A stretch of DNA of 64,000 bases from Providencia rustigianii DSM 4541 (GCF_000156395.1 NZ_GG703818.1:708426-772425), one strand, 5' to 3'. Shown: positions 35,406 through 46,390, counted from the first letter of the stretch. Numbers and translations are program-made. The notes: a model not told the origin generated them from the letters alone.

Positions 35406-38400
35406 TTAGAATTTTTCAATCACTGTACGGCTGATGATTTCGTCCTGAACCTCTTTACATAATTCAACGAAGTAAGCGCTGTATCCCGCAACGCGAACGA
35501 TTAAGTCGCGATATTTCTCTGGTTCTTGCTGGGCTTTTTTCAGCATTTCGTTATCAACATAACTAAATTGCATTTGACCATTACCCAAAATGGATGCGGT
35601 TCTCAATAGGGTAATTAACCCATTGCGACCTTCAGGCGTATCCAATAAGCCTTTCAAGAACTTAAAGTTATGCACCATACCGATGTTCATGGTTTCGACG
35701 TTCATCTTACTGATGGATTTAATGATTGCGGTTGGACCTTGTTTATCAGCACCTTGCGTTGGGCTGATCCCATCCGACAGAGGCATCCATGCTAAACGAC
35801 CATTTGCCGTTGCCGCCGTCAATTCGCCAATTGGGGTATTGTTGGATATGGATAACGTTCCGTGACTCAATGTGGAATACAGCATGTCGTACTTGCGGCA
35901 TTCGCGCTCAGTCCACTCCGTAATATCCAGTGCATATTGGTCAACATAATTGTCATCGTTACCGAATTTCGGCGCATTTAGGCAATCACGGCGTAACTCT
36001 TCGTAACCCTCAAAGTTTGCCAATAAACCATCACGCACTTGCTCTAAGGTATAGCGCCCCTCTTCATAAACCAATTTGCGGATCGCTGCCATGGAGTCAA
36101 CGTAGGTCGCTAGACCAGAGAAAATCAGCCCTGGACCATGGTTAACCATCGCGCCACCAGCGGCGACATCTTTCCCTTTATCCATACAGCCTTCCACCAA
36201 CAAAGACATCAAGGGTTTTGGTGCAACATCACGGTGAACTCGCTGGCTAATTACGGTACCAATCGCAGAAAGACGAATAATGTGTGCTATCTGTGCTTTC
36301 ACGGCATTATCGAAATCTTCGAATGTTTTTAAGTTACGTAAATCACCCGTATCCAAACCTTGGTGGCTATCGAATAGCACCATCCGCCCCCGATTCAGAA
36401 CAAACTCAATCGCAATAGGCCACTGGGTGTAACCCGTTGATGTCCACTGATAAATACGACCTGATTTTTGTGGTTCCACACAGCCCATTAAGCAATAGTC
36501 GCGCGCATCTTCAAAATCAAAACCTTTACGCAGCATCATTTTGATATGGGAATCATCGAAGTGGCACGCAGGGAATCCCATACCGGCTTTCACTACATCG
36601 ACGATTTTTTCCATGTATTTCTGAGGCGATTGGTTATGAATACGGCATGCTAATGAAGGTTGATAAACTTTAACAAAACGTACAGCGTCCATAATCAAGT
36701 ACGTTAAATCGTTACAAGCATCGCCACCAGAGCGTTTTTGACCACCGACGGTTAAGTTGATAAACGGCTGGTAACCTGCGAAATATTTTGCGCCTAACTC
36801 GCTGGACATCCACATCAATTCAGCACATTTGATGATAAATGCCTGAAGCAGCTCTAATGCTTGATCCTGAGTTAAATTGCCTGATTTGATATCGTTCTCA
36901 TACATCGGGAAGCAATATTGGTCTAAGCGCCCCAGTGACAATCCTGTTTGGTTCTCTTCAATTTCAAACAACGATTCCACAGTCCAGACACTTTGCAGCG
37001 CTTCTTGTAATGTTTTCGGTGGGTTCGCTGGCACATTTTCATTGACTTGCGCGATGGTCAGTAACTCTTCACGACGTTTAGGGTCTTTCTCTTGAGAAGC
37101 CAGTTCGCGAGCATGTTCAGCGATGCGATGAGCATAAGCTACGACCCCTTCACAGGTTTCGATTGAAGCCTTGTAGAAATAAATACGGTCAATGTCATCA
37201 GGATTTTGCATATCTAATTCAGCGAGTTTCGCTTGAGCATCGGCTTTAATTCCGTTCATCCCTTTGGTGAACAGTAAAACGTCATAGCCCGGACAGGTAT
37301 CCCCGCCACCATTGATTTGGTGATAAGACAAGTCACTGACAAAGGTTTCACCACTGAATTCCCAAACACCGGCTTCACGGTATTGCGCTTCACAGATTTC
37401 ATCCAGAGAACGGCCTTCCCAGAATGGCGCGATTTCTTCACGAATGACTTTTTTATCTTCTTCAGAGATCACAAATGGATCTTGAGGGCGGGTACTCATG
37501 GTATCTAACTCATCCACCACCCAACGCCATGCGATATCTGGCGAGAATGCGCCAGCACGTGCTTTCCCGCATGGATGCCCCACGATCAACTCTTCAGGCT
37601 GGATAAGGATCGGCGCAGTTTCACAAGCGCGGCGGAATGCTTTCGCTCGCAATAAAATCGGTGGTAAGCCAGGGTTATTTTTCACCACCTCAGTGAATGC
37701 CAGTGCGCGATAAATGGAGACACTTGGACGCGCTTGTAAATAATGATTACGCAACCGCTGTAAGCGAGGTGTTAACCCTTCCATGACTTTAAATTCCGTC
37801 TCCTGCTGAGCAGACGGAGCAACATAGTTAGCAGATGGTGAAGAATATTGAGGCTGAGCGCTAGCTTGCCCACAATATAAACGCACTTTTAATCCACCGT
37901 TAATTCCACTGATATTTTCATGGGCGGACAGCAGCATTGCTGAAAGTTCATTGATACACACTTGCGGATCATTAAGATAAATACCGCCTTTTAATGCATC
38001 GAACATCGGATAACCATCAATGGCACGAGTCGCACGAACTTCAGAAAGCTCGGCCAATTTTAGCCATAAACTTTCAACAATTTCATACGCCTGAGTTGGT
38101 GTTAAACGGCCTTGCTCAATATCACGCTGGTAGAATGGATAAACCGCTTTATCGAAGCCCATTGGATTCACCGCATAGCTACCATTTTCCAGATGTAAAA
38201 TCAGTTGCAATAGGTAGAAAGCTTGGCAGGCTTCTTTGAAAGTTTGAGCTGGCTTAGCGGGCACATTACGTAAAATGTCGGCACTCTCTTGTAGCTCTGC
38301 GCGGCGATACGGATTCGCTTCAGCTGCCGCTAAGTTTTCAGCTCTGAGTGCTAATGATTGAGCAAAATGGATAGCCGCATCACAAGCATAAATCGCAGCT

Positions 38401-38837
38401 CTACAGTTGTTTGCTTCATCGATACTGTTGCGGCTCACGGCGCTACCAATGTTTCTGACACGATTTTCGAGCTGGTTTTTAATTTCCGCAAAACCTACAT
38501 TCAGTACCACTAAATAATCCGGTGCAGCAATGGCACTATCACCCGCTAGAAACTCATAGATACTCTGGCTATGCACTTCATCTTCAGTATGAAAAATAGC
38601 TCCGCGAGGTGTTGAAGATTGGCTACCAATAATCAATTCATCTTGAGCAATAAAAGCGGGAAAACTGCGAATAAACTCATAAAAACGCTGAGCAGGTTTG
38701 ATGGATTGCGGGGCGCCAGTTAATTGGTTTCTTACCGTTTCAAGGATATTCGCACGTTCGGTAATAATTGAGCAATTACGAGTACTTAAACGTTCAGCCA
38801 GTGTTTTTACACGTGGGGTCAAAGCATATTTGGCCAT
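35406..38837 (-). CDS. cutC: choline trimethylamine-lyase, long form
   Basis: The glycyl radical enzyme that cleaves choline to trimethylamine and acetaldehyde. The protein is 1143 residues from the ATG at 38837, which has an AGGAGAGG site five bases upstream; a start 14 codons earlier is poorer. Gly1118 (VAGYSAY) would carry the radical and Cys786 (GCVEP) the thiyl. Glu788, Asp513, Tyr505, Thr799 and Tyr803 fall exactly 297 positions after the Desulfovibrio CutC residues E491, D216, Y208, T502 and Y506 (recalled). These mark a true choline lyase rather than a glycerol dehydratase. The first 350 residues are the type II extension and resemble the enzyme's own N-terminal half. Confidence 0.96.
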   Translation of the reverse strand: MAKYALTPRVKTLAERLSTRNCSIITERANILETVRNQLTGAPQSIKPAQRFYEFIRSFPAFIAQDELIIGSQSSTPRGAIFHTEDEVHSQSIYEFLAGDSAIAAPDYLVVLNVGFAEIKNQLENRVRNIGSAVSRNSIDEANNCRAAIYACDAAIHFAQSLALRAENLAAAEANPYRRAELQESADILRNVPAKPAQTFKEACQAFYLLQLILHLENGSYAVNPMGFDKAVYPFYQRDIEQGRLTPTQAYEIVESLWLKLAELSEVRATRAIDGYPMFDALKGGIYLNDPQVCINELSAMLLSAHENISGINGGLKVRLYCGQASAQPQYSSPSANYVAPSAQQETEFKVMEGLTPRLQRLRNHYLQARPSVSIYRALAFTEVVKNNPGLPPILLRAKAFRRACETAPILIQPEELIVGHPCGKARAGAFSPDIAWRWVVDELDTMSTRPQDPFVISEEDKKVIREEIAPFWEGRSLDEICEAQYREAGVWEFSGETFVSDLSYHQINGGGDTCPGYDVLLFTKGMNGIKADAQAKLAELDMQNPDDIDRIYFYKASIETCEGVVAYAHRIAEHARELASQEKDPKRREELLTIAQVNENVPANPPKTLQEALQSVWTVESLFEIEENQTGLSLGRLDQYCFPMYENDIKSGNLTQDQALELLQAFIIKCAELMWMSSELGAKYFAGYQPFINLTVGGQKRSGGDACNDLTYLIMDAVRFVKVYQPSLACRIHNQSPQKYMEKIVDVVKAGMGFPACHFDDSHIKMMLRKGFDFEDARDYCLMGCVEPQKSGRIYQWTSTGYTQWPIAIEFVLNRGRMVLFDSHQGLDTGDLRNLKTFEDFDNAVKAQIAHIIRLSAIGTVISQRVHRDVAPKPLMSLLVEGCMDKGKDVAAGGAMVNHGPGLIFSGLATYVDSMAAIRKLVYEEGRYTLEQVRDGLLANFEGYEELRRDCLNAPKFGNDDNYVDQYALDITEWTERECRKYDMLYSTLSHGTLSISNNTPIGELTAATANGRLAWMPLSDGISPTQGADKQGPTAIIKSISKMNVETMNIGMVHNFKFLKGLLDTPEGRNGLITLLRTASILGNGQMQFSYVDNEMLKKAQQEPEKYRDLIVRVAGYSAYFVELCKEVQDEIISRTVIEKF

Positions 38838-38896
38838 GTTAGCCTCTCCTGATGTTCTTTCTAGTTCGTTATTTTTCACATAAACAGCGTTAACTA

Positions 38897-40027
38897 TTAA
38901 AAAGACTGTCTGTACAGTACTTCTAGCTGCTTTTCATTGACGTCCCGTGGATTCGTTGGAGTGCAACTATCACGCAATGCTTGTCCAACCATTTCTCTTA
39001 AACGGGTATTAAACTCAGTTTCATTGATGCCTGTAGCATGGATACCTTTCGGTATATTCATTTCATCTTTGAGTACGTTGATCGCGACAATTAAGCTTTC
39101 AACACCTTCTCGAACTGTTGATGCGGGTAAATTTAATTTTTTTGCCAGTGAGGCGTAACGCTTCGCCGCATCCGTGTCACAACAACCGTCTAAATCTGAG
39201 TTAAAAGCAACGACTTGAGCCATTAATAAAGCATTTGCGCGACCGTGTGGAATATGGAAAACACCGCCTAATGCATGAGCTAAACTATGGGTGATCCCAA
39301 GTGAAGCATTGGTAAATGCCATTCCCGCAATACAGGATGCGTTATGCATTTTTTCGCGAGCAACTAAATGATTGCCATCTCGGTAACACTCAATCAGATG
39401 GGCAAAAACCAGCTGAACCGCTTTTTCTGCCAATGCATCAGAAAAATCGGACGCACTGCGTGAAACATAAGCTTCAAGGGCATGGCATAGCACATCCATT
39501 CCTGTATCGGCGGTAATTGCTGCTGGTACTGATTTCACTAATATCGGATCTAAAATCGCCACATCCGGCAGCATGAATTCGTCAACTAATACCAGTTTTT
39601 CTGAGTGTGATTTAATCACTGAAAAAGACGTGACTTCAGAGCCTGTTCCGCTAGTTGTCGGAATAGCCACAAAATGAGGTTTAGCTCTATGACTGTCTTG
39701 GCGGGTATGCCATAGGGAGTAAATAACCGCTTTTGCAGCATCAATCACCGAACCACCACCCAGCGCAATCACTAAATCAGGATATTGGCTATCCATGATT
39801 TTCATGCCCTTTACGATGGATGAAATTTCTGGATCGGGCACCACATCGTCATACAGAGAAAATGAGATTCCCTGTTGGGATAATCGACGAGTCACCTCGT
39901 CGGCTAACCCAAATTTCACCATCGCTTTATCGGTCACGATAAAGGCATGATGTGCGTTGATTTGTGATAAATAATCCAAAGCATTCGTACCGAATTGCAC
40001 TTTTGGTTTAATCAAAAACTGGTTCAT
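38897..40027 (-). CDS. cutO: iron-containing alcohol dehydrogenase
   Basis: A 376-residue group III alcohol dehydrogenase that reduces acetaldehyde to ethanol and regenerates NAD+ in the compartment. The [10 protein letters not shown] nucleotide motif and the metal ligands in [17 protein letters not shown] and HIPHGRAN are present. It lies between the pentamer gene (7 bp upstream) and cutC (59 bp downstream). Confidence 0.94.
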   Translation of the reverse strand: MNQFLIKPKVQFGTNALDYLSQINAHHAFIVTDKAMVKFGLADEVTRRLSQQGISFSLYDDVVPDPEISSIVKGMKIMDSQYPDLVIALGGGSVIDAAKAVIYSLWHTRQDSHRAKPHFVAIPTTSGTGSEVTSFSVIKSHSEKLVLVDEFMLPDVAILDPILVKSVPAAITADTGMDVLCHALEAYVSRSASDFSDALAEKAVQLVFAHLIECYRDGNHLVAREKMHNASCIAGMAFTNASLGITHSLAHALGGVFHIPHGRANALLMAQVVAFNSDLDGCCDTDAAKRYASLAKKLNLPASTVREGVESLIVAINVLKDEMNIPKGIHATGINETEFNTRLREMVGQALRDSCTPTNPRDVNEKQLEVLYRQSF

Positions 40028-40034
40028 GCGTTAT

Positions 40035-40298
40035 TTACTCCCTACCGTCTCGATACACTTTTTCAACAATGGCAACCACGGACATGGCTTTGTATTTGTC
40101 TTTATTCAAAGCAAGGTATTCTTCGACAAGAACAATGTCATTGATGCCCGCACCAACACTGTCCACTGCCACATACGTTCTGTCCTTCAACGGATTCAGG
40201 TCATCCCCAAGCGCCGTGACCATCAATAAATTACTGCCGCTCAGTTCTTGGCATTTCTGCGTTGCGACAACATGCCCGATTACCTTTGCCAAAATCAT
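40035..40298 (-). CDS. cmcD: EutN/CcmL pentameric shell vertex protein
   Basis: An 87-residue BMC-P protein that caps the vertices of the polyhedral shell. It starts with the family opening MILAKVIGHVVATQK and contains LLMVTALGDDLNP and DSVGAGINDIVLVEEY. It is the only pentamer gene of the locus. The symbol follows the Klebsiella GRM2 naming by type. Confidence 0.93.
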   Translation of the reverse strand: MILAKVIGHVVATQKCQELSGSNLLMVTALGDDLNPLKDRTYVAVDSVGAGINDIVLVEEYLALNKDKYKAMSVVAIVEKVYRDGRE

Positions 40299-40324
40299 GA
40301 TTTATCCCGCCTTATCTCAATGAA

Positions 40325-41971
40325 TTACTTATTCAGGCGCCCGAGAACGGCCTTAATAATCTGCTCAACATTCTCTTCCGTGATATCCCCTTGCGCCGCA
40401 ACCGTTTCAGCAACAGCCGCGTGGCTTCCGGTATTACCGAATCGATCATCCGCAGGATTATTGCTGATAGAACCCTGTTGAATGCCCGCAGCCTGCGGTT
40501 GACGGAAACGTTCATCATCCAGAATACTCACTTGAGTCGGGCTAGAATGCGCAGCTACCACGGGTTGTGCTGTGTAACATGGGGGATTCGTCGATGACGG
40601 TTGTCTTAAATCTTCAATTGAACGCACCCCATAACCGACTTTACGGATATTGAGTAAATTCATTGGACCGACGTTATCTGAGCTAGAGCCGCCACCCACC
40701 GCGCCACAACCTAATGTCAGTGCAGGTGTAATGTTGGTGGTTGCACCAATCCCCCCTAAGGCTGCTGGGGTATTAATTAAGATGCGGTTAACCGGTTTTT
40801 CGAGGGCAAATTGACGAATAACATCTTCATTTTGCGTGTGGATCACCAAAGTATGTCCTAAACCTTCGTTGGTCAGTAGGTCGACCACACGATGGCATGC
40901 TGAACGCCAATCTTCTTCGATATACATCCCTAAGATTGGGCACAATTTTTCACGAGAATAGGGGTTTTTAGGTGAAACGGTATCTTGCAGTGCAATCAAT
41001 ACGCGCGTATTCGCGGGTACGCTAAATCCAGCTCGCTGACTCAATGTAATCGCATCTTTACCCACGATTTCAGGGTTAATGGTGCCATTCGCTCTGAGTA
41101 ACATTGATGCCATGCGCTTCGCTTCTTCTTCATTCATGAAGTAAGCACCCTGAGCCAGCAATTCACGGTGAACATCGTTATAAATACAGCGTTCAACAAT
41201 AATGGACTGCTCAGAAGCACAAATCACACCGTTATCAAACGTCTTGCTGGTAATAATGTCACTGACGGCTTTTTTGATATCTGCACTACGTTCAATAAAA
41301 GCAGGACCATTGCCAGGACCGCCGCTGATAGTCGGTGTTCCGGATGCATAAGCTGCGCGTACCATGCCTTCTCCTCCGGTTGCCAGAATCAAAGAAACAT
41401 CTTTGCTATGCATTAACTCTTTGGTTGCTTCCAATGTGAGCATAGTGACGCCATCGACAATGCCCGCTGGCGCACCTGCTTCAAGTGCAGCTTTTTTAAC
41501 GATATCGAGCGCTCTAAAACTACAGGCCTTTGCATTTGGATGAGGGGAGAAGACAATCGCATTACCCGCTTTCAGGGCAATCAATGTTTTATAGATAATG
41601 GTTGAGGTTGGGTTAGTGGAAGGCACTAATGCCGTGATCACGCCTAACGGAACACCCACATCCATGACTTTTTTGATCTTGTCATCATTGATGATGCCAA
41701 TGGTTTTCAAATCTTTAATATGTTCATACACACGCACAGAAGCGAAGGTATTTTTCAGGACTTTATCTTGCCACTTCCCGAAACCCGTTTCTTCATGTGC
41801 CATTTTTGCCAACTCCTCTGCATGACGTGCAGATTCTGTCGCAATGTGTTGAACAATACTGTCGATTTTTTCCTGCGAAAAAGTCGCAAAGATTTTTTGT
41901 GCTTGTTTCGCATTTCTAACCAGCTCTCTAGCCAGTTGTCTGGATTGCAGATCTTTATCTAATGCAACCAT
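40325..41971 (-). CDS. cutF: acylating acetaldehyde dehydrogenase
   Basis: A 548-residue CoA-acylating aldehyde dehydrogenase that oxidises acetaldehyde to acetyl-CoA with NAD+. The catalytic cysteine is in FDNGVICASEQS. After the catalytic body (to about residue 460) a linker leads to a C-terminal amphipathic helix, ENVEQIIKAVLGRLNK, which is a textbook encapsulation peptide. It follows the three BMC-H genes after 70 bp. Confidence 0.94.
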   Translation of the reverse strand: MVALDKDLQSRQLARELVRNAKQAQKIFATFSQEKIDSIVQHIATESARHAEELAKMAHEETGFGKWQDKVLKNTFASVRVYEHIKDLKTIGIINDDKIKKVMDVGVPLGVITALVPSTNPTSTIIYKTLIALKAGNAIVFSPHPNAKACSFRALDIVKKAALEAGAPAGIVDGVTMLTLEATKELMHSKDVSLILATGGEGMVRAAYASGTPTISGGPGNGPAFIERSADIKKAVSDIITSKTFDNGVICASEQSIIVERCIYNDVHRELLAQGAYFMNEEEAKRMASMLLRANGTINPEIVGKDAITLSQRAGFSVPANTRVLIALQDTVSPKNPYSREKLCPILGMYIEEDWRSACHRVVDLLTNEGLGHTLVIHTQNEDVIRQFALEKPVNRILINTPAALGGIGATTNITPALTLGCGAVGGGSSSDNVGPMNLLNIRKVGYGVRSIEDLRQPSSTNPPCYTAQPVVAAHSSPTQVSILDDERFRQPQAAGIQQGSISNNPADDRFGNTGSHAAVAETVAAQGDITEENVEQIIKAVLGRLNK

Positions 41972-42041
41972 GTCTTCCCCCGTACCGGAGTCAAAAGATT
42001 AAACTTATTAACTTGTTGTTTTATATTTAATTTATCAATGA

Positions 42042-42320
42042 TTAGGCTTTATGCTGCTGTGCAATTTTGCCAATATCATTGTGTGGTCTTGCAATCACGC
42101 GTGAAGTCACTACTGTGCCAACACGTTTAGCCGCTTCAACACCGGATTCAACTGCTGCATTGACGGCCCCTACATCACCTTTCACCATGGCGGTCACCAA
42201 TCCCGACCCCACATTTTCATAGCCAATTAACTCAACATTCGCGGCTTTGCACATCGCATCAGCAGCTTCAATACACGCTACCAATCCTTTCGTTTCGATT
42301 AGTCCAAGTGCTTCTTTCAT
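42042..42320 (-). CDS. cmcC: BMC-H shell protein, third in tandem
   Basis: A 92-residue hexameric shell protein with a single BMC domain and pore loop NVGSG near residue 39. It is very similar to the two genes upstream but differs near the start (MKEALG) and in [12 protein letters not shown]. The gap to the previous shell gene is 15 bp. The three copies look like tandem duplication. Confidence 0.93.
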   Translation of the reverse strand: MKEALGLIETKGLVACIEAADAMCKAANVELIGYENVGSGLVTAMVKGDVGAVNAAVESGVEAAKRVGTVVTSRVIARPHNDIGKIAQQHKA

Positions 42321-42335
42321 AAGAATATTTCCTGT

Positions 42336-42620
42336 TTATTCTGAAACTTTATATTGAGATACGATTTTCTGGATGTCGCTATGAGGGCGAGCAATCACCA
42401 AAGATGTCACGACGGTGCCAATCCGAGAGGCAGATTCAACACCTGAATCCACGGCGGCTTTAACCGCGCCAACATCCCCTTTCACCATCGCAGTCACTAA
42501 ACCGGATCCCACATTTTCATAGCCAATCAGCACCACATTGGCGGCTTTACACATTGAATCGGCAGCTTCAATACAAGCGACTAACCCTTGTGTTTCGATA
42601 AGACCTAATGCATCACCCAT
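42336..42620 (-). CDS. cmcB: BMC-H shell protein, second in tandem
   Basis: A 94-residue BMC-domain protein with pore loop NVGSG. It differs from its neighbours mainly at VVLIGYE, SRIGTVV and the C-terminus (QYKVSE). Only 17 bp separate it from the first copy. Presumed to form mixed or separate hexamers in the shell facets. Confidence 0.93.
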   Translation of the reverse strand: MGDALGLIETQGLVACIEAADSMCKAANVVLIGYENVGSGLVTAMVKGDVGAVKAAVDSGVESASRIGTVVTSLVIARPHSDIQKIVSQYKVSE

Positions 42621-42637
42621 CTATTCCCCCGAAAAAG

Positions 42638-42916
42638 CTATGCTTTATGCTTAATCACGATTTTGTTGATATCGTTATGTGGACGGGCGATGACTAACGA
42701 AGTCACCACTTCACCAACACGCTGTGCCGATTCAACACCAGAATCTACTGCCGCTTTTACTGCGCCAACATCACCTTTCACCATCGCAGTCACGAGGCCT
42801 GAACCCACATTTTCATAACCGATGAGTTCAACGTTAGCGGCTTTACACATTGCATCAGCTGCTTCGATACAAGCCACCAAACCTTTAGTTTCAATAAGTC
42901 CTAATGCATCACCCAT
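42638..42916 (-). CDS. cmcA: BMC-H shell protein, first in operon
   Basis: A 92-residue BMC-domain shell protein and the first gene of the choline operon. I start at the ATG at 42916, seven bases after a TGGAGGAA ribosome binding site, so the protein begins [13 protein letters not shown] like its paralogues; a longer frame upstream adds 18 residues with no homology. It is nearly identical to cmcB in the core. Confidence 0.93.
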   Translation of the reverse strand: MGDALGLIETKGLVACIEAADAMCKAANVELIGYENVGSGLVTAMVKGDVGAVKAAVDSGVESAQRVGEVVTSLVIARPHNDINKIVIKHKA

Positions 42917-43530
42917 TGTTGTTTCCTCCAGGAAGACGTTGTTACATTTTTCTCTACCCTCAAAAATCAAGAGCCATATTTAAAAAGGTTTATGTCCCTT
43001 AAATGTGGGTAAACATTTGTGCCAATTGAGTCTGCGCGGTGATTAATTGAACGCAGCTTTTTGGCGTCAAAATCACTATATCCCTCAAAAAATAAAACAA
43101 AATATAAATCCGCAAAATGAAGATACTTAGAACATAAAACTTAAATTTATCGATATTTAGCCTTTGATTTATTTAATCATGCTAAAAAAATAAAAAATTC
43201 ACGTATCTATATGGCATAAAAAAAAGAAAGAAAAATACACTGATGATTTATAGGGTTAATTGTTAATAAGATATGATTGGGCTGATGCTAGAAGGTAATT
43301 TGGTCAATAATAAGTGTGGCGTTGCTCACTACCCATCCCGTCGCTACGTTGCTGGAATATACGTAAAGCATGCTAATTAGATGAAATGCAACACGGATAA
43401 ATATGGATAATGGTCACTCAGAGAATGGCGCCATTCGTTGGTTATTGATAGGTAGATAAGAAAGCCGGAGAGGTGAGCAGATGAGTGGCTAACGCATCAC
43501 GTTGGAGCTATATCTGGTTATCCCAGATAT
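42917..43530 (-). promoter_or_regulatory. choline operon upstream region
   Basis: A 614-bp spacer before cmcA. It contains an inverted repeat AAATGT-GGGTAA-ACATTT at 43001-43018, about 85 bp before cmcA, which could be an operator. A perfect hairpin with arms ATATCTGG and CCAGATAT lies at 43510-43530, directly after the fidL-like stop, and lacks a T run. I found no gene; a 35-codon plus-strand frame at about 43274-43381 has no ribosome binding site. Confidence 0.45.
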
Positions 43531-44052
43531 TCAATCAAACTTACTCCCCAATTGAGGTGTGCAAATAAATAACGGTGAATTAATTGAACTGAGCAGTAGT
43601 GCTTTATCATTTAGCTTCTGGACATTGATAAACAAGCCATCGTGGCTATCTGACATTTCTCGCATAAAATAGTCGAAAATAACGTTGGGAGATTCATCGA
43701 TGGAAGATGCACTGGCTTCCCATTGACTAATATTATAGTGACGCTCCGTTGGTGAAATACGTTTACTTGTATACTTAAATTTGACGTAACGCTGTAAATA
43801 AAGCCATCCCGCTTTCGAGGTTGTATAGCCTTCCACAACAATAGATCCCTGACCATTTGCCCCAAAATTAAAATGAATATTGCCATTCACATTTTCATCT
43901 TTCATATTTTCGAAGCGCATAATCCCTTTAGTGGAGCATGCCATAAGGCCTGAATTTTTATTTGATAACACGATAGATTGTGTATAAATAACCACGACCA
44001 CAAAAATGGCTGCACTCAAGAAGCATAATAATTTTCCTGATATTTTCATCAT
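43531..44052 (-). CDS. FidL-like membrane-anchored protein
   Basis: A 173-residue protein with one N-terminal membrane helix (about 8-28) and a periplasmic remainder. It resembles the FidL-like proteins that accompany ToxR/CadC-type regulators in enterobacteria. The ATG at 44052 overlaps the regulator's TGA as ATGA; an upstream TTG in frame is less likely. The pairing recalls ToxR/ToxS, where the small partner controls the stability or sensing of the regulator (inference). Confidence 0.75.
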   Translation of the reverse strand: MMKISGKLLCFLSAAIFVVVVIYTQSIVLSNKNSGLMACSTKGIMRFENMKDENVNGNIHFNFGANGQGSIVVEGYTTSKAGWLYLQRYVKFKYTSKRISPTERHYNISQWEASASSIDESPNVIFDYFMREMSDSHDGLFINVQKLNDKALLLSSINSPLFICTPQLGSKFD

Positions 44053-44882
44053 GGTTTCCAAGAATAATAGAAATAATTATCACAATAACTAAATGGATTA
44101 GACTCATTTGCAGCGCAGTGCGCCAAAAATACGCGCCCTAGGCCGTTCTTTTGCAATTTATCGCCATAAAAGAAAACAAATCGTTCCTTATCTTTGCAGT
44201 CAAGATTTAAGTTATTTCGCACCTTGTCAAAGTTTTGCTCATAATTCTCGGCAACGACACCATTAATCATTTTCTCTGTAGATAATGCATCACAACTGGC
44301 ATGCTCCAATGTGGGTAAACTAATAGGTGCGGAAGGCTGAGATGAAAAATAATTCATAGTGGCAAGTAGGATTGAACAACCTAACAATACGGCACTCGCA
44401 AGATACCAACAAATCTCTCTTTTTTGAGGATGAATAGATTTAGGTAATTCTTGAGGTATTAATTCGATAGGATCTGTTGCTGGGGTAAGAATAACTTCAG
44501 CCGTTTGTATCTCACTTAAGCTATTTAAAAGATGGGTTGTATTTAATGTTTCTTCATCAATTAATTCCAATAATATCTCAGAATTAAATTCTAAACGGCC
44601 TCGGGCAACAGTCACTATAATGTTTTCAATACCATATTGACGAAATGTTTTTCTCAATAAACTGAGATACTGATTTAAATTACTATTTGATGAAACTAGG
44701 CCATTATCATCCCAAACAGCTTTAAGCACTTCATCACGTGAAACAACGCCTTTTCTTTTAATCAAATAAAACAATAATGCATTGGCTGTAATGGACAATT
44801 GAGTATCAACCTCATCTTCTTTTAAAGATAAAGTGCCATCAACAGCATCATAAATAATGAAGGCATTGATCTTATATTTCAT
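44049..44882 (-). CDS. ToxR/CadC-like membrane transcriptional regulator
   Basis: A 277-residue regulator. The N-terminal OmpR-type winged helix (about 1-105) includes NQYLSLLRKTFRQYG. One membrane helix lies at about 157-177, and the C-terminal 100 residues are periplasmic, with four cysteines that could form disulfides. Signal and targets are unknown. It starts 33 bp after the TetR gene and overlaps the FidL-like gene by 4 bp, so all three may be co-transcribed. Confidence 0.85.
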   Translation of the reverse strand: MKYKINAFIIYDAVDGTLSLKEDEVDTQLSITANALLFYLIKRKGVVSRDEVLKAVWDDNGLVSSNSNLNQYLSLLRKTFRQYGIENIIVTVARGRLEFNSEILLELIDEETLNTTHLLNSLSEIQTAEVILTPATDPIELIPQELPKSIHPQKREICWYLASAVLLGCSILLATMNYFSSQPSAPISLPTLEHASCDALSTEKMINGVVAENYEQNFDKVRNNLNLDCKDKERFVFFYGDKLQKNGLGRVFLAHCAANESNPFSYCDNYFYYSWKP

Positions 44883-44915
44883 TATCGCCTCATTCTATTA
44901 CTAGACGTAATATTG

Positions 44916-45500
44916 CTATTTGGAAACAAAAGGTATTTCTTCAAAAGAGATTTGCGTCAGCCGGTGGATAATCGCATCTCGTTCTTGCTCAGATAGTGTG
45001 GGTCCTTCTGTTAAGGCGGATAACCATAAACCGTCTGCCGCATAACGGACTAAAGCCCCTAAATAGCTATTATCAAACTCATCACCGTCTTCTAAATGCT
45101 GTAGCATCCAGTCACGCCAACATTTACGTAAGACGGGTTCCATCGGCATCGCTAATGATAGAAATGCAAGTTGGAAGCTCTCATCAGACTCTTTTAGTTC
45201 TCCGATATAATGCAGATAAGCACGAGAAAAACGGCCATTTGTATTGATATCACTCGTCATAATCACCGCGATACGGGTGTCCATAATATCGAGTAACTCA
45301 ATGAACAGCGCATGTATCAGCTCTTGCTTGCTCGGGAAATGATGTAATAGCCCACCCTTACTGACACCCGCTTCTTTTGCGACCGCATTAAGTGAAAGTG
45401 CGGCAATGCCTTCCCGACCAGCAATCACTCGAGCCGCCTTTAACAGCTCTTCTTGCCTTTTTATGGGATCTTTTTTTCTTTGGGGCGTAAGTATATTCAT
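44916..45500 (-). CDS. TetR-family transcriptional repressor
   Basis: A 194-residue repressor with the TetR helix-turn-helix at about 30-65 (LNAVAKEAGVSKGGLLHHFPSK). The C-terminal ligand domain resembles the TetR_C_6/BetI-like group in length, but the ligand is unknown. A near-perfect palindrome at 45510-45527, only 10 bp before its start, is almost surely its operator. Candidate targets are itself, the ToxR-like pair downstream and the divergent FMN reductase. Confidence 0.9.
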   Translation of the reverse strand: MNILTPQRKKDPIKRQEELLKAARVIAGREGIAALSLNAVAKEAGVSKGGLLHHFPSKQELIHALFIELLDIMDTRIAVIMTSDINTNGRFSRAYLHYIGELKESDESFQLAFLSLAMPMEPVLRKCWRDWMLQHLEDGDEFDNSYLGALVRYAADGLWLSALTEGPTLSEQERDAIIHRLTQISFEEIPFVSK

Positions 45501-45509
45501 GCACGGATG

Positions 45510-45527
45510 ATACCGACCAGTCGGTAT
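45510..45527. promoter_or_regulatory. TetR-type operator
   Basis: Arms ATACCGAC and GTCGGTAT flank a CA centre. The ACCGAC-N2-GTCGGT form is common for TetR-family repressors. It lies 10 bp before the tetR-like start. Confidence 0.85.
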
Positions 45528-45816
45528 GTTCTATTTTGACTCGTATCAATGAACACAATATTGAGGTGAATTAAATGCGAATAGTGTAATTTACTTCACA
45601 GTATCCCTGCCTAAAAACTAAGAAATATAATATTATTTTTAAAATATAAAAAAATATAACAATGAAATACCTCCTATTTTTTTACTCTTGATAACTAAAT
45701 TTAACTTAGTCTTGTTGCACCGAAGGTTATACTGTTTAATTATGTGAGAAATATCTATTTTCAAAGAAAGCATCTGAACTGTGTGTATTTACATAACATG
45801 AAAAGAGGTTTTGATT

Positions 45817-46374
45817 ATGTCCAATCAGTATAATATCGGTGTGATTATTGGTAGTTTACGTGCCGACTCTTATAACTTAAAAGTCGCTAAAGCCATCACC
45901 AAATTATTCCCATCCAATTTCACTTTTAAATTTATAAAAATTGCAGATCTACCTCTCTATAACCAAGAAGCAGACCAGAATGTGCCTGCCGTAGTGGCTG
46001 ATTTTAAAGCACAAATTAAAGCCTCAGATGGGATTATTTTCGCAACGCCTGAATATAACCGCTCCATGCCCGGTGTTTTGAAAAATGCGATTGACCAAGG
46101 TTCTCGTCCTTGGGGTGATAATTCCTGGGATAGTATTCCTGCGGGAATTCTCGGGGTTTCGATTGGTAATATAAGTACCGCTATTGCACAACAACATTTA
46201 CGTAATAGCCTCGCATTCTTAAATATGCCAACGATGAATCAACCAGAATGTTATTTAAAATGGTATGAGGGTATGGTTGATGAGCAAGGTAATATATCCC
46301 CAAAAAGTAAAGATTTCTTACAACCTTGGGTCGATAGCTTCGTCAAATTTGTGAACCACAATTCAGTAAATTAA
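45817..46374 (+). CDS. NADPH-dependent FMN reductase / quinone reductase
   Basis: A 185-residue flavodoxin-fold reductase of the ChrR/YieF type. It has the FMN phosphate loop GSLRADSYN (about 10-18) and the PEYNRSMPGVLKNAID motif (about 72-87). Family members reduce quinones, chromate and azo dyes with NAD(P)H. I use the ATG at 45817 with AAAGAGG upstream. It is divergent from the TetR gene and may be in its regulon. Confidence 0.9.
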   Translation: MSNQYNIGVIIGSLRADSYNLKVAKAITKLFPSNFTFKFIKIADLPLYNQEADQNVPAVVADFKAQIKASDGIIFATPEYNRSMPGVLKNAIDQGSRPWGDNSWDSIPAGILGVSIGNISTAIAQQHLRNSLAFLNMPTMNQPECYLKWYEGMVDEQGNISPKSKDFLQPWVDSFVKFVNHNSVN

Positions 46375-46390
46375 TCATAGACATAAAAAA

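Noticed and set aside
43274..43381. 35-codon plus-strand frame upstream of the choline operon
   Set aside because: No ribosome binding site, no recognisable features and mixed composition.
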